From contig JAITQI010000002.1 of assembly GCA_031289065.1 (NCBI GenBank), positions 1 through 9,189 of the forward strand: 9,189 bases of DNA, read 5' to 3'. The notes beneath the pieces were generated by a model. The model saw only the letters and a list, made by a program, of their open reading frames with translations. It made no database searches and was not told the origin of the DNA. The stretch is from Oscillospiraceae bacterium (GTDB taxonomy: Bacteria > Bacillota > Clostridia > Oscillospirales > UBA929). A program made the translations under genes and the position numbers. This document shows, piece by piece, positions 1-7,583 of this stretch; positions within the stretch are counted from its first letter, which is position 1, and every line of letters starts with the position of its first letter.

Positions 1-1
1 G

Positions 2-205
2 GCCATTGGGGCGCTGGCGGACAAACGGGCGGACACCCTGACGGACCTGTACCTCAAGGCGGCGGCCGGTTACCGCGCCGCCGCCGAACGGACGGCGGGG
101 CGTTTTCTGGGGGCCCACGGCGTGCGCGGTCTGACCGGCGACCCCACGGGGATGCTGCCGGTGTTGGTGCGAAACTATGCCCGGGAGGTCGCTTTCCGCC
201 GTTAG
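2..205 (+). CDS. C-terminal end of an unrecognised protein (5' truncated by window)
   Basis: An open frame enters from the left edge and ends at a TAG at 203-205, giving the last 67 residues. The visible part begins AIGALADKRADTLTDLYLKA and ends in NYAREVAFRR. It is alanine- and arginine-rich and predicted largely helical, with no membrane segment, cysteine motif or catalytic signature that I recognise. The stop lies 48 bases before the argS start, on the same strand and with no terminator-like hairpin between them, so the two genes could be co-transcribed. Codon use (G/C third positions) matches the following genes, which supports real coding. I do not recognise the family and assign no function. 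Confidence 0.6.
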   Translation, partial: AIGALADKRADTLTDLYLKAAAGYRAAAERTAGRFLGAHGVRGLTGDPTGMLPVLVRNYAREVAFRR

Positions 206-253
206 CGGGGGGGGGAGACGGGCACGACTTGCGGAGGGGAGAAGGGGAAGGTT

Positions 254-2026
254 ATGTCGTTCACAACCGTTTTGGACGGGATTTTGAGGGACTGTTTTGC
301 GGCGTGCGGGTACGCGCCGGGCGGCGGCCTGGCGAAATATTCGGACAGGCCGGATCTGTGCCAGTTCCAGTGCAACGAGGCGTTCAAAATCGCGAAAGAG
401 CAGAAAAAAAACCCCCGGGATGTCGCCGGTCAAATCGTTCGGCAGCTGGAGGGGTACGATATTTTCGCGGCGATTTCCATCGCCGGGCCGGGGTTCATCA
501 ATCTCACGCTACGGGACGATTTTCTGGCCAAGCACGTCGAGGAGATGGCCACCGCGCCGAACATGGGCATCCCGCAACGGGCGCGCCGAAAAATCATCAT
601 CGACTTTGGGGGCGCGAATGTGGCTAAACCGTTGCACGTGGGGCATTTGCGGTCGGCGATTATCGGCGAGGGCTTAAAGCGCCTGGCCAGGGAGCTGGGG
701 CATGAGGTCATCGGCGACGTGCACCTGGGGGACTGGGGGCGGCAGATGGGCATTATCATATCGGAGATCCGCCGCCGGAAGCCGGAGCTGGTGTATTTTG
801 ACGAGACCTTCACGGGGGCGTACCCGGCGGAAAGCCCCGTAACCATTGAGGAACTGGACGAAATCTACCCCACGGCCAGCGCCGCGGCCAAGGAAGACGA
901 GGAGCGGATGCAGGAGGCGCGAGAGGCGACCGCGACGCTGCAAAATCAAGAGCGGCCCGGGCACAGGGGCTACTATGCCCTGTGGAAGCACATGGTGGCC
1001 GTTTCGATTCGCGACCTGAAGGAAAATTACGATAAACTGGGCGTATGCTTCGACCTCTGGCGGGGGGAAAGCGATTGCTTCAAGTCGATCCCCGCCATGA
1101 CGGACTTCCTGCGGGCCAAGAACCTGCTGCGGGAGAGCGACGGGGCGATTATCATGGACGTGGCCGAGCCCGACGAGGCCGCGCCCCTCCCGCCGGTGAT
1201 CATCAAGACAAAAAGCGATTCGGTGGGGTACCAGACCACCGAGCTGGCGACGCTGTGGGAACGGGTTCACGAGTTCGCGCCCGACGAGGTGTGGTACGTG
1301 GTGGACGGGCGGCAGAGCCTGCATTTCAAGCAGATTTTCCGGGCGGCCTACCAGTCGGGGATCGCGTCCGAGGACTTGACGCTGGCCTTCATCGATTTCG
1401 GCACGATGAACGGGAAAGACGGGAAGCCCTTCAAAACGCGGGACGGCGGCGTCATGAAGCTGGGGGACCTGCTGGCGCTGGTGCAGCAGTCCGCGAAGGG
1501 GAAATACGACGACGACGAGGCGTACCACCTGTCGGAGGCAGAGAAAGAGGCGCTGTCCTTTCCCATTGCGGACGCGACGATCAAATATGCCGACGCCCTG
1601 TCCCACAGGAGCACGGATTATATTTTCGACATCGAAAAATTCACCGCGACCCAAGGCAAAACAGGGCCGTACATCCTTTATTCCGCGGTGCGGATGCACT
1701 CCCTGCTAAAAAAAGCCGAGGAAAAGGGCCTCCCGCCGGGCCCGCTCATGCCGCCGACCCGGGACGACGAGCGCAACCTTTTGCTCACGCTGGCAAGGCT
1801 GCCCGACGTGGTGGAGGCCGCCTACCGATACAAATCGCTGACGGACATCGCGGACTATCTGTTTGAACTCAATTCAGCGTACAACGTTTTTTACACGGAA
1901 AACAGGATCCTGTCAGAGGAAGACGAGGCCAAACGGGCCTCCTGGCTGGGGTTGACCGCTATCGCCGAGAGGATGAACAAAAAGCTGCTCGGGATCATGG
2001 CGATTTCCATCCCGGAGCGGATGTAG
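254..2026 (+). CDS. argS: Arginyl-tRNA synthetase (class I)
   Basis: This cytoplasmic enzyme charges tRNA-Arg with arginine using ATP. The product has 590 residues, a normal full length. The N-terminal ~110 residues match the ArgRS-specific additional domain that contacts the tRNA, including GPGFINLTL. The class I HIGH signature is HVGH at residues 128-131, preceded by GGANVAKPL. The second class I signature takes the form GKDGKPFKTRDGG (KPFKTR at 391-396), the non-KMSKS version known from E. coli-type ArgRS. From about residue 470 (TGPYILYSAVRMHSLL) comes the helical DALR anticodon-binding domain, and the protein ends in the typical PERM. The ATG at 254 is preceded by a purine-rich ribosome site (GAAGGGGAAGG, 241-251). 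Its 3' end faces that of the SpoIIM-like gene across only 22 bases, with no clear terminator between. No promoter was found in the 48 bases upstream, so it may be read from the preceding gene. Confidence 0.97.
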   Translation: MSFTTVLDGILRDCFAACGYAPGGGLAKYSDRPDLCQFQCNEAFKIAKEQKKNPRDVAGQIVRQLEGYDIFAAISIAGPGFINLTLRDDFLAKHVEEMATAPNMGIPQRARRKIIIDFGGANVAKPLHVGHLRSAIIGEGLKRLARELGHEVIGDVHLGDWGRQMGIIISEIRRRKPELVYFDETFTGAYPAESPVTIEELDEIYPTASAAAKEDEERMQEAREATATLQNQERPGHRGYYALWKHMVAVSIRDLKENYDKLGVCFDLWRGESDCFKSIPAMTDFLRAKNLLRESDGAIIMDVAEPDEAAPLPPVIIKTKSDSVGYQTTELATLWERVHEFAPDEVWYVVDGRQSLHFKQIFRAAYQSGIASEDLTLAFIDFGTMNGKDGKPFKTRDGGVMKLGDLLALVQQSAKGKYDDDEAYHLSEAEKEALSFPIADATIKYADALSHRSTDYIFDIEKFTATQGKTGPYILYSAVRMHSLLKKAEEKGLPPGPLMPPTRDDERNLLLTLARLPDVVEAAYRYKSLTDIADYLFELNSAYNVFYTENRILSEEDEAKRASWLGLTAIAERMNKKLLGIMAISIPERM

Positions 2027-2048
2027 ACCGGACGCAGAGAGGGAAGCC

Positions 2049-2999
2049 TCAGAGGGTTGGGAGCCTGTGGTCGGCGGCGTTTTTTCGGCCGCAGAGGGAC
2101 AGGTAGGCGAGCAGTAAGACAAAGGTCACGGCGGCGAAGAGGAGCTTCGCCTCGGGGGCGAGGTCGGCGGGGGTGAAGAAGCCCTCCACCAGCCCGGCCA
2201 GCACCAGCAGGACGGCGACCAGGCCCATCATGGGCAGGGCGGCTTTCCCGGCGGCGGTGAGCGCGTCTTTGCGGGAGCGGGAACCGGGGCGCAGGAGGGC
2301 AAAGCCCAGCCGAAGCCCGGCCGCCGCCGACAGGCAGATGGCGAACAGCTCCCACACGCCGTGGGGCAGGATGAGGGACCAAAAGGTCAGGCCGTTGCCC
2401 TGGGCGGCGACATGGGCGGCCAAGGCCCCTAGAAGCATGGCGTTTTGGGCGACCACGTACAGGGTGCCCAAGCCCAGGGTCAGCCCCAGGCCGAAGGCCA
2501 GCACCGCCACCTGGAGGTTGTTGACCATAATCAGGCTGGACATGAGGACGCCGTCCCAGGCGCCCGCGCCCTCCCCGGTGGCCGACAGGTATTCCGCGGG
2601 CAGGAAGGCCCTGGCCGCGCCCGGATCGAACCAGGTGAACAGGTAGGCGTACAGCCCGAAGGCGATAAACACCCCGACGGCGGTGAGCAGATAGGGCCAT
2701 TCCCGGCGCACGGACAGGGGCAGGTTTTGGGTCAACATCCGGGTGAAGGCGTGAAGGCCGCCGGACTGGCGGACATACAGCCGATGGTGGGCGGCGGTGA
2801 CCAGGGTGTTGAGATCATGGCAGACCGGGGCGTCGGGGAAATGGGAGCGGGCATAGGACAGGTGCCCGGCGGCCACGCGGTAGAGCCGGTGCAGCCGGTC
2901 GAGGGTGTGGAAATCCGAAGGGTGCCCCCGGCCCTTGGTCAGACGCTCCAGCGCCTGCCAGGCGGGGGTGTTTTCCCGGATGAACTGTTCCTGGGTCAT
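2049..2999 (-). CDS. SpoIIM/DUF95-family integral membrane protein
   Basis: A 316-residue membrane protein read on the minus strand. Residues 1-95 are soluble and helical (FIRENTPAWQALERL, then RLHRLYRVAAGHLSYARSHF), the usual N-terminal part of SpoIIM-like proteins that are not true SpoIIM. Hydrophobic segments follow at roughly 101-122, 157-200, 206-236, 256-276 and 285-303. Between them lies the family hallmark ILPHGVWELFAI (LPHGVWE at 211-217). Classical SpoIIM works in forespore engulfment. This longer form with a soluble head belongs to the broader family often encoded beside RDD proteins, and its function is unknown; a transport or membrane-remodelling role is only a guess. The ATG at 2999 has AAAGGGG upstream on the minus strand (about 3007-3013), and a sigma-A-like promoter lies further upstream. 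It is divergent from the RDD gene, which fits that association. It should not be named spoIIM. Confidence 0.85.
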   Translation of the reverse strand: MTQEQFIRENTPAWQALERLTKGRGHPSDFHTLDRLHRLYRVAAGHLSYARSHFPDAPVCHDLNTLVTAAHHRLYVRQSGGLHAFTRMLTQNLPLSVRREWPYLLTAVGVFIAFGLYAYLFTWFDPGAARAFLPAEYLSATGEGAGAWDGVLMSSLIMVNNLQVAVLAFGLGLTLGLGTLYVVAQNAMLLGALAAHVAAQGNGLTFWSLILPHGVWELFAICLSAAAGLRLGFALLRPGSRSRKDALTAAGKAALPMMGLVAVLLVLAGLVEGFFTPADLAPEAKLLFAAVTFVLLLAYLSLCGRKNAADHRLPTL

Positions 3000-3043
3000 G
3001 TCAGAACCCCTTTCAGAGGGCGGAGATTTGATCCTCTCCTTCT

Positions 3044-3073
3044 ATTATCTGCCCGAAGGGGGCGGGTTGTCAA
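3044..3073 (-). promoter_or_regulatory. Predicted sigma-A-type promoter for the SpoIIM-like gene
   Basis: Read on the minus strand, a perfect -35 TTGACA (3073-3068) is followed after 18 bases by GATAAT (3049-3044), one mismatch from TATAAT. The expected start of transcription is near 3037, leaving a 5' leader of about 38 bases before the ATG at 2999. No equally good promoter was seen on the plus strand for the divergent RDD gene. Confidence 0.65.
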
Positions 3074-3144
3074 GGGACTTTGAAAGAGTGGCGGCCCCGG
3101 GGAGGCCTTTCCAAAATTCTGCCCCGTCCTGAGCGGCGGGGCGC

Positions 3145-3162
3145 AAAGGGTGAAGACGTGTG
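3145..3162 (+). promoter_or_regulatory. Ribosome binding site and GTG start of the RDD gene
   Basis: AAAGGGTGA at 3145-3153 lies about 7 bases before the GTG at 3160-3162. An overlapping GTG at 3158-3160 is in another frame, so the GTGTG run contains one usable start. A 6-bp inverted repeat (GCCCCG 3121-3126, CGGGGC 3137-3142) sits just upstream and could form a small leader hairpin; no function is claimed for it. Confidence 0.5.
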
Positions 3163-3897
3163 GATCAGCAATCGCAGTGGCGGGTGGATACCCCGGAGCA
3201 GGTGGATTTGGCCTTTTCGGTGGCGGGCCTGGGGGCGCGTTTTTGGGCGGTGGCCCTGGACATGATGTTTCAGGCGGCGGCCTTTGTGCTGGTGATCATC
3301 GGGCTGCTCGTTCTGGGAGACGCCTTTCCGGAAGTGAGTTCGATGCTGGAGGCGGCGCTCATCATCGGGGCGGCGCTGTTGTTTTTTGTGTATTTTATTC
3401 TGTTCGAGGGGTTCACCCACGGCCTGACGCCGGGCAAGCGCATCTGCCGTCTGCGGGTGATCCGGGAGGACGGGCGGCCCCTGGACTGGGGCGGGGCGCT
3501 GACCCGCAACCTGCTCCGGCTGATCGATTTTCTGCCTGTGTTCTACGGCGTGGGGCTGGTGACCAGTTTCCTGCGGGCCGACAGCCGCCGGGCGGGGGAT
3601 GTGGCGGCGGGGACGATCGTGGTGCGGACGGACAAGGCCAAGAGGGCGGCCGCCCTTCCTTCGACGGGGGGACGCGTCTGGGGCGAAGGGCCTCGGGTGA
3701 GCCGGTATCCTCTGCGGGAAGAGGAATTCAGCCTTGTGCGGGATTTGCTGGCCCGGAAGGCCTCTTTTAAGCCGCCCGTGTACGCCGACCTGTGCCGCCA
3801 GGTGGCCGCGCCGCTGTTTGACCGGTTTATGATCCCGTACCACCTGCGGCGGGACGAGCCGGGGTTCTTGCTGATGCTGTGGCGGGACAACCAATAG
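3160..3897 (+). CDS. RDD-family membrane protein
   Basis: A 245-residue protein. The RDD domain spans roughly residues 10-157. It has the conserved arginine and aspartate in ARFWAVALD (R27, D34), hydrophobic segments at about 28-52, 65-83 and 119-139, the loop GLTPGKRICRLRV (TPGKR 90-94) and the closing SRRAGDVAAGTIVV. RDD proteins are inner-membrane proteins; some have been implicated in ion exchange, but most have no known role. The last ~85 residues form a charged, probably cytoplasmic tail (YPLREEEFSLVRDLL...), a form common in RDD proteins encoded next to SpoIIM-like genes. The GTG start is supported by AAAGGGTGA 7 bases upstream and by the fit of the domain start. It is divergent from the SpoIIM-like gene. 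The DUF4349 gene follows after 86 bases in the same direction with no evident terminator, so the two may be co-transcribed. Confidence 0.88.
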   Translation: MDQQSQWRVDTPEQVDLAFSVAGLGARFWAVALDMMFQAAAFVLVIIGLLVLGDAFPEVSSMLEAALIIGAALLFFVYFILFEGFTHGLTPGKRICRLRVIREDGRPLDWGGALTRNLLRLIDFLPVFYGVGLVTSFLRADSRRAGDVAAGTIVVRTDKAKRAAALPSTGGRVWGEGPRVSRYPLREEEFSLVRDLLARKASFKPPVYADLCRQVAAPLFDRFMIPYHLRRDEPGFLLMLWRDNQ

Positions 3898-3983
3898 GAC
3901 GATTTTTTGCGAGCCCTGTAATGTTTTGCGTCGCCGGAGGGTTTACTTGTCAGAAGGACAGAAATCAAACGGATGGAGGCGCA

Positions 3984-4919
3984 ATGGCCATGAAAGGAAA
4001 ACACTTTGCCGCGCTTGGGCTGGCGCTGCTGATGCTGCTGGCGCTGACGGCGTGCAGTTCGAGCGCGCCGTCGTCGAACTCGATGGGCGATGAATATAGC
4101 GGGAACGTCGGGAAAGGCACCCCGATCGATCCGGCGCTTAATGGAGGGGCCGACGAGAGCGGGGAGAACACGGCGGGCGACCTGCTCCTGGCGGCCGACC
4201 CCGGACGCAAGCTGATCTGGACGGGCTCGGTGTCGGTGGAAAACACCGACTACGACCAGGCGATGGCCGCGCTGAACGCGCTTTTGGCCGACTGCGGCGG
4301 CTACATCGAAAGCTCCCAGGTGCAGGGCGCGGGCAGTTATAACAGGTTGCGCTCGGCGGATGTGGTGGTGCGCGTTCCGTCGGATCGGTTTGGCAGCTTC
4401 ATCAGCCGCAGCGGGCAGATGGGCCATGTACTCAACCAGGAAACCAGCTCGGAGGACGTGACCGACCAGTATTTCGACTTGGAGGCCCACCTCAAGATGC
4501 TGGAGATGGAGCGGGGGATGCTCCAGGAGGCGTTCGACAAGACCACGGACATGACCAACCGTTTGGAAATCCTGGACAAACTGACCGCCGTCCAGTATGA
4601 GATCGAGCGCCTAACGGGCACCTTGCGCAAATACGACGGCCTGGTGGACTACGCCACGGTCAGCGTCCATGTGCGGGAGGTGGCGGTCATCAGCGAAGGG
4701 TCGCCGGTGCTGCCCCAGACGTTGGGCCAACAGATCGCACGGCGGTTTTCCGAGAGCCTCCGAGGTGTGGGCGAGGGCAGCGCGGCCTTCCTGGTCTGGC
4801 TGATCGGGGCGTTGCCCTATCTGGCGATTCTGGGATTGCTCACCTATTTGACCGTCTTCCTCATCCGGCTGGGCAGGAAGCGGGCCGCCAAACGTCGGGG
4901 GGCTGACGGGGGTCATTAA
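3984..4919 (+). CDS. DUF4349-domain lipoprotein with C-terminal membrane anchor
   Basis: The product is 311 residues from the ATG at 3984. It opens with a lipoprotein signal peptide: basic MAMKGKH, a leucine-rich core, then lipobox LTAC with the modified cysteine at residue 24, followed by a serine-rich linker. Residues ~75-295 match DUF4349: RKLIWTGSVSVENTDYDQA, CGGYIESS, VVVRVPSDRF, EDVTDQYFDLEAHL, a coiled-coil stretch at about 167-213 (KMLEMERGML, LDKLTAVQYEIERL), then DYATVSVHVREV. A transmembrane segment lies near 265-295, followed by a basic tail (RLGRKRAAKR). Having both a lipid anchor and a C-terminal membrane segment is typical of the family; its molecular role is unknown. An in-frame start at 3879 would overlap the RDD gene and bury the signal peptide, so I reject it. 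GGAGG at 3975-3979 suits ATG 3984 or ATG 3990, and the choice between them is uncertain. The TAA stop touches an AT-rich repeat element. Confidence 0.88.
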   Translation: MAMKGKHFAALGLALLMLLALTACSSSAPSSNSMGDEYSGNVGKGTPIDPALNGGADESGENTAGDLLLAADPGRKLIWTGSVSVENTDYDQAMAALNALLADCGGYIESSQVQGAGSYNRLRSADVVVRVPSDRFGSFISRSGQMGHVLNQETSSEDVTDQYFDLEAHLKMLEMERGMLQEAFDKTTDMTNRLEILDKLTAVQYEIERLTGTLRKYDGLVDYATVSVHVREVAVISEGSPVLPQTLGQQIARRFSESLRGVGEGSAAFLVWLIGALPYLAILGLLTYLTVFLIRLGRKRAAKRRGADGGH

Positions 4920-4920
4920 A

Positions 4921-5020
4921 AATTAAGAATTAAGAATTAAAAATTGTGGAGCCGCTGCGCGGCGGATTGGATATGCAATCATCGCGCATAGCGCGATTCC
5001 GCAATTTTTAATTTTTCATT
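4921..5020. repeat. MITE-like palindromic element able to form a four-way cloverleaf
   Basis: Arms 4935-4950 and 4998-5013 are complementary over 16 bp with one G-T wobble, and with mismatches the pairing extends to about 4928/5020. The bases inside pack into three adjacent hairpins. Stem 4951-4955/4959-4963 has a 3-base loop, stem 4965-4969/4976-4980 has a 6-base loop, and stem 4981-4987/4991-4997 (ATCGCGC/GCGCGAT) has a 3-base loop. Only base 4964 is left unpaired at the junction. The left flank is a 7-bp tandem repeat, AATTAAG at 4921-4927 and 4928-4934, then AATTAAA. The AT-rich arms contrast with the GC-rich surroundings. No protein is encoded. Terminal inverted repeats, small size and intergenic position suggest a non-autonomous mobile element. 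A structured RNA or a bidirectional terminator is the alternative. Confidence 0.7.
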
Positions 5021-5047
5021 TACAACGGCGGAAACGGGGGATACTGT
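5019..5047 (+). promoter_or_regulatory. Possible promoter for the hybrid histidine kinase
   Basis: TTTACA (5019-5024, five of six matches to TTGACA) is followed after exactly 17 bases by TACTGT (5042-5047), which keeps only the T, A and final T of TATAAT. Transcription would start near 5054, about 30 bases before the favoured ATG at 5084. The -35 box overlaps the right end of the palindromic element. This is a weak candidate based on motif spacing only. Confidence 0.35.
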
Positions 5048-5083
5048 GGGGGTGTGATGGTCTCACGGGAATGGAGCGCGTGT

Positions 5084-7564
5084 ATGAAACTGAAGATACG
5101 ATCCAAGCTGGTCATGCTGTTGGGTTTGGCCTTGTTGGTGGCGATTGCCCTGGGGGCCATCGGCGGGTACAACATTTGGACGATGCGGCAGGCGGCCGTG
5201 ACCGATCGGCGGTTGGTGGCCCAGCCGTTGGTGGCGCTGTCCCGGGCGTTGCGGGGGTTGGGGCAGGCGCGTGTCATCCTGCGGGACAGTTTCCTGCTGG
5301 ACAGCGCCCCGGAGGACGGCTACGAGACAATCCGGGCGCACATCGGGGAGAGTAAGACCCAACTGTCCCTCTATCTGTCCTATTTGGCGCCGGACGGGGT
5401 TCTGCCCGAGGCCGGGGCGCGGCGGGAGGTCGAGATGGCCCGGGCCCTGCTGGCGGGCATCGGCCGGTGGGAGGAGGCTATCGCGGCGTCGGTGGGCCTG
5501 GCGGCGGAAGGGGACGACGACCGGGCGCTGGCCTACCTGTATGAGGTTGTTGTCCCCCAAGGCGTTCAGCTGAACGATGGGCTTGACGCGCTGGTTCGTC
5601 TCGGCGAGGAACAGGCCGCTGTGCGCAGCGAGCAGGCCAACCGGCGGGCGCGCCAAGCCGCCGCCGCCATGATGGCGGTGCTGGCGATAGGCCTGCCGCT
5701 GCTGACGTTGGGCGGCGTGTTTTTCATCCATGCGACGCTGGAGACGGTGCGCCGGGTCAACCGAAAGGTGGCCGCGCTGGCCGAGGGACACACCGACCTC
5801 CCCCGGGAGGACGGCCTGCCCGACGACGAAATGGGCCGGTTGGAGGCGTCGGTTCACCGCATGTCCGAGAGCCTGGCCGGTCTGTTGGCCGAGACGGAGG
5901 GACATTTGGCGGCGTCGCGCAACGGCAGTTTTTGGTATCGGGCCGACCCCGAGTCCTTCCGGGGCGACTTCCGCCGTATTTTGCAGAGCAGCAACGCCTC
6001 CATGGACATGGTCTGCCGGTATTTGGACGGCCTCGCGGTCTGCGTGGCTTTCTTCGGACTGGACAGGCGGATGCTGTTCGGCAACGCGGCCATGCTGCGT
6101 CTGCTGGCGCTCCGCCATTTGCCGCCCGACGACCCCGCGTTGCTGGAACAGTTTCTCGCCCAAGAACACAACACGGAGGAGGGGCTGGCGTTCAAGGAGG
6201 GCTGGTCGCGCACCTTGCAGAAAACGGTCAGTTTGGAGGGCCGGGAGGCCGGTCGGCCGGACTTCTACAACCTCTCCCTGTCCGGGTTTGACATCGGGAC
6301 GGAGACGGAGGTTGGGGCGGCGGAGGAAGCGCCCACCGCCTCCCGGACGCGGGGGATCATGCTGGTGCTGGCCGACGTGACCGATTTGGCTCGCGCCAAG
6401 GAGGAGGCCGAAGCCGCCAATCGCACCAAAAGCCGCTTTTTGTCCCAGATGAGCCACGAACTGCGCACGCCGATGAACGCCCTCATCGGCATGACACAGG
6501 TGGCCCGGCGCTCCGGTTCGCCGGAGAAAATCCGATACTGCGTGGATCAGATCGAGAGCTCCTCTCACCACTTGCTGGGGCTCATCAACGACGTGCTGGA
6601 CATGTCCAAGATCGAGGCGGGCAAGCTGGCCCTGTCGCCCGCCGAGACCTCTTTGGGGGACAGTTTGGCCTTCGTGGTGTCCATGAGCCTGTCCCGGGCG
6701 GGGGAGTCGGGGGTCGCCATCGAGCTGGCCCAGGACATCAAGCACGACAGGGTGTGGGTGGATACGCTGCGCCTCAACCAGGTGCTGATGAACCTGCTGT
6801 CCAACGCGGTCAAATTTTCCCCGGAGGGGGGGACGGTGCGGCTGGAGGCCCAGGAAGCCGAGGCGGACGGCGACCAGGCGACCTTCGCGTTCAAGGTCAT
6901 CGACCAGGGCATCGGCATTGCCGCCGAACAGCAGGAGCGGCTGTTCCGCTCCTTTGAACAGGCCGACAGCACGATTTCCCAACGGTTTGGGGGCACCGGG
7001 CTGGGCCTTGCCATCTCCAAGAGCATCATTGAGATGATGGGGGGACGCATTTGGGTGGACAGCGCCTCAGGGCGGGGCAGTGTGTTCGCCTTCACCATTC
7101 GGGCCGCACTGGCTCCACCCGCCGATCTGCCGGAGCCCGTTCGGGCGCGGCCGGAAGAGAGGGCGCCGGCGGATTTTTCGCAACTGCGGGCGTTGGTGGT
7201 GGACGATGTGGACCTCAACCGGCTGATCGTCCGGGAGCTGCTGCAAAACACCGGCCTGCAAATCGAGGAGGCGCAAAACGGCCGGGAGGCGGTGGCGCGT
7301 TTCGCCCAAAGCGGGCCGGGGCACTACGGGCTGATCCTCATGGACATGCAGATGCCCGAGATGGACGGGTGCGCCGCGACCCGGGCCATCCGGGCCATGG
7401 AGCGGCCGGACGCGGGCTCGGTGGTGGTGGTGGCCATGACGGCCAACGTGTTCAAAGAGGATGTGGAACAGGCGCTGGCGGCCGGGATGGACGGGCACAT
7501 CGGCAAGCCGCTCATCGTCTCCGAGGTGGTCGAGGTGATCGACCGATTGATGAGGGCGGGATGA
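5084..7564 (+). CDS. Membrane hybrid sensor histidine kinase with C-terminal receiver domain
   Basis: Counted from ATG 5084 the product has 826 residues. A membrane segment at ~8-29 and another at ~193-215 enclose a helical extracytoplasmic sensor of about 160 residues, like four-helix-bundle ligand domains. HAMP follows (~216-270), then a poorly conserved PAS-like region (~308-440) with an acidic insert near its end. HisKA carries FLSQMSHELRTPMNALIG with phosphoacceptor H458. The ATPase domain shows the N box (NLLSNAVKF, N570 and N574), DQGIGI (607-612), FRSFEQAD and GGTGLGLAISK (from 636). The receiver domain (~697-826) has D707/D708, phosphoacceptor D754 in LILMDMQMPEMDG, T786 and K808. 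No HPt or DNA-binding output domain is present, so a separate partner is expected. GGAG at 5073-5076 and the basic MKLKIRSKL favour 5084 over GTG 5054 or ATG 5057. The ligand is unknown. sigH follows from its own promoter. Confidence 0.92.
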   Translation: MKLKIRSKLVMLLGLALLVAIALGAIGGYNIWTMRQAAVTDRRLVAQPLVALSRALRGLGQARVILRDSFLLDSAPEDGYETIRAHIGESKTQLSLYLSYLAPDGVLPEAGARREVEMARALLAGIGRWEEAIAASVGLAAEGDDDRALAYLYEVVVPQGVQLNDGLDALVRLGEEQAAVRSEQANRRARQAAAAMMAVLAIGLPLLTLGGVFFIHATLETVRRVNRKVAALAEGHTDLPREDGLPDDEMGRLEASVHRMSESLAGLLAETEGHLAASRNGSFWYRADPESFRGDFRRILQSSNASMDMVCRYLDGLAVCVAFFGLDRRMLFGNAAMLRLLALRHLPPDDPALLEQFLAQEHNTEEGLAFKEGWSRTLQKTVSLEGREAGRPDFYNLSLSGFDIGTETEVGAAEEAPTASRTRGIMLVLADVTDLARAKEEAEAANRTKSRFLSQMSHELRTPMNALIGMTQVARRSGSPEKIRYCVDQIESSSHHLLGLINDVLDMSKIEAGKLALSPAETSLGDSLAFVVSMSLSRAGESGVAIELAQDIKHDRVWVDTLRLNQVLMNLLSNAVKFSPEGGTVRLEAQEAEADGDQATFAFKVIDQGIGIAAEQQERLFRSFEQADSTISQRFGGTGLGLAISKSIIEMMGGRIWVDSASGRGSVFAFTIRAALAPPADLPEPVRARPEERAPADFSQLRALVVDDVDLNRLIVRELLQNTGLQIEEAQNGREAVARFAQSGPGHYGLILMDMQMPEMDGCAATRAIRAMERPDAGSVVVVAMTANVFKEDVEQALAAGMDGHIGKPLIVSEVVEVIDRLMRAG

Positions 7565-7583
7565 CCGGCAAAAAAATCTGAGA

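Noticed and set aside
674..1699. A 341-codon minus-strand open frame within argS
   Set aside because: It is fully antisense to a complete, well-conserved ArgRS and has biased composition without any recognisable domain.
2049..2999. Naming the minus-strand gene spoIIM
   Set aside because: Length, the ~95-residue soluble head and pairing with an RDD gene point to the wider DUF95 family, not the engulfment protein SpoIIM.
3879..3983. Longer N-terminus for the DUF4349 protein starting inside the RDD gene
   Set aside because: It would place 35 residues before a standard lipoprotein signal peptide and has no ribosome site. GGAGG precedes the ATG at 3984.
4935..5013. A tRNA gene, because of the cloverleaf fold
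   Set aside because: There is no 7-bp acceptor plus T-loop (GTTCRA-type) sequence and no 7-base anticodon loop. The outer stem is 16 bp and two of the loops are only 3 bases.
5063..6982. A 639-codon open frame on the minus strand inside the histidine kinase gene
   Set aside because: It lies opposite a gene with clear HisKA, ATPase and receiver motifs. Its translation is rich in H, Q, R and G with no known motif, as expected for an antisense shadow in GC-rich DNA.
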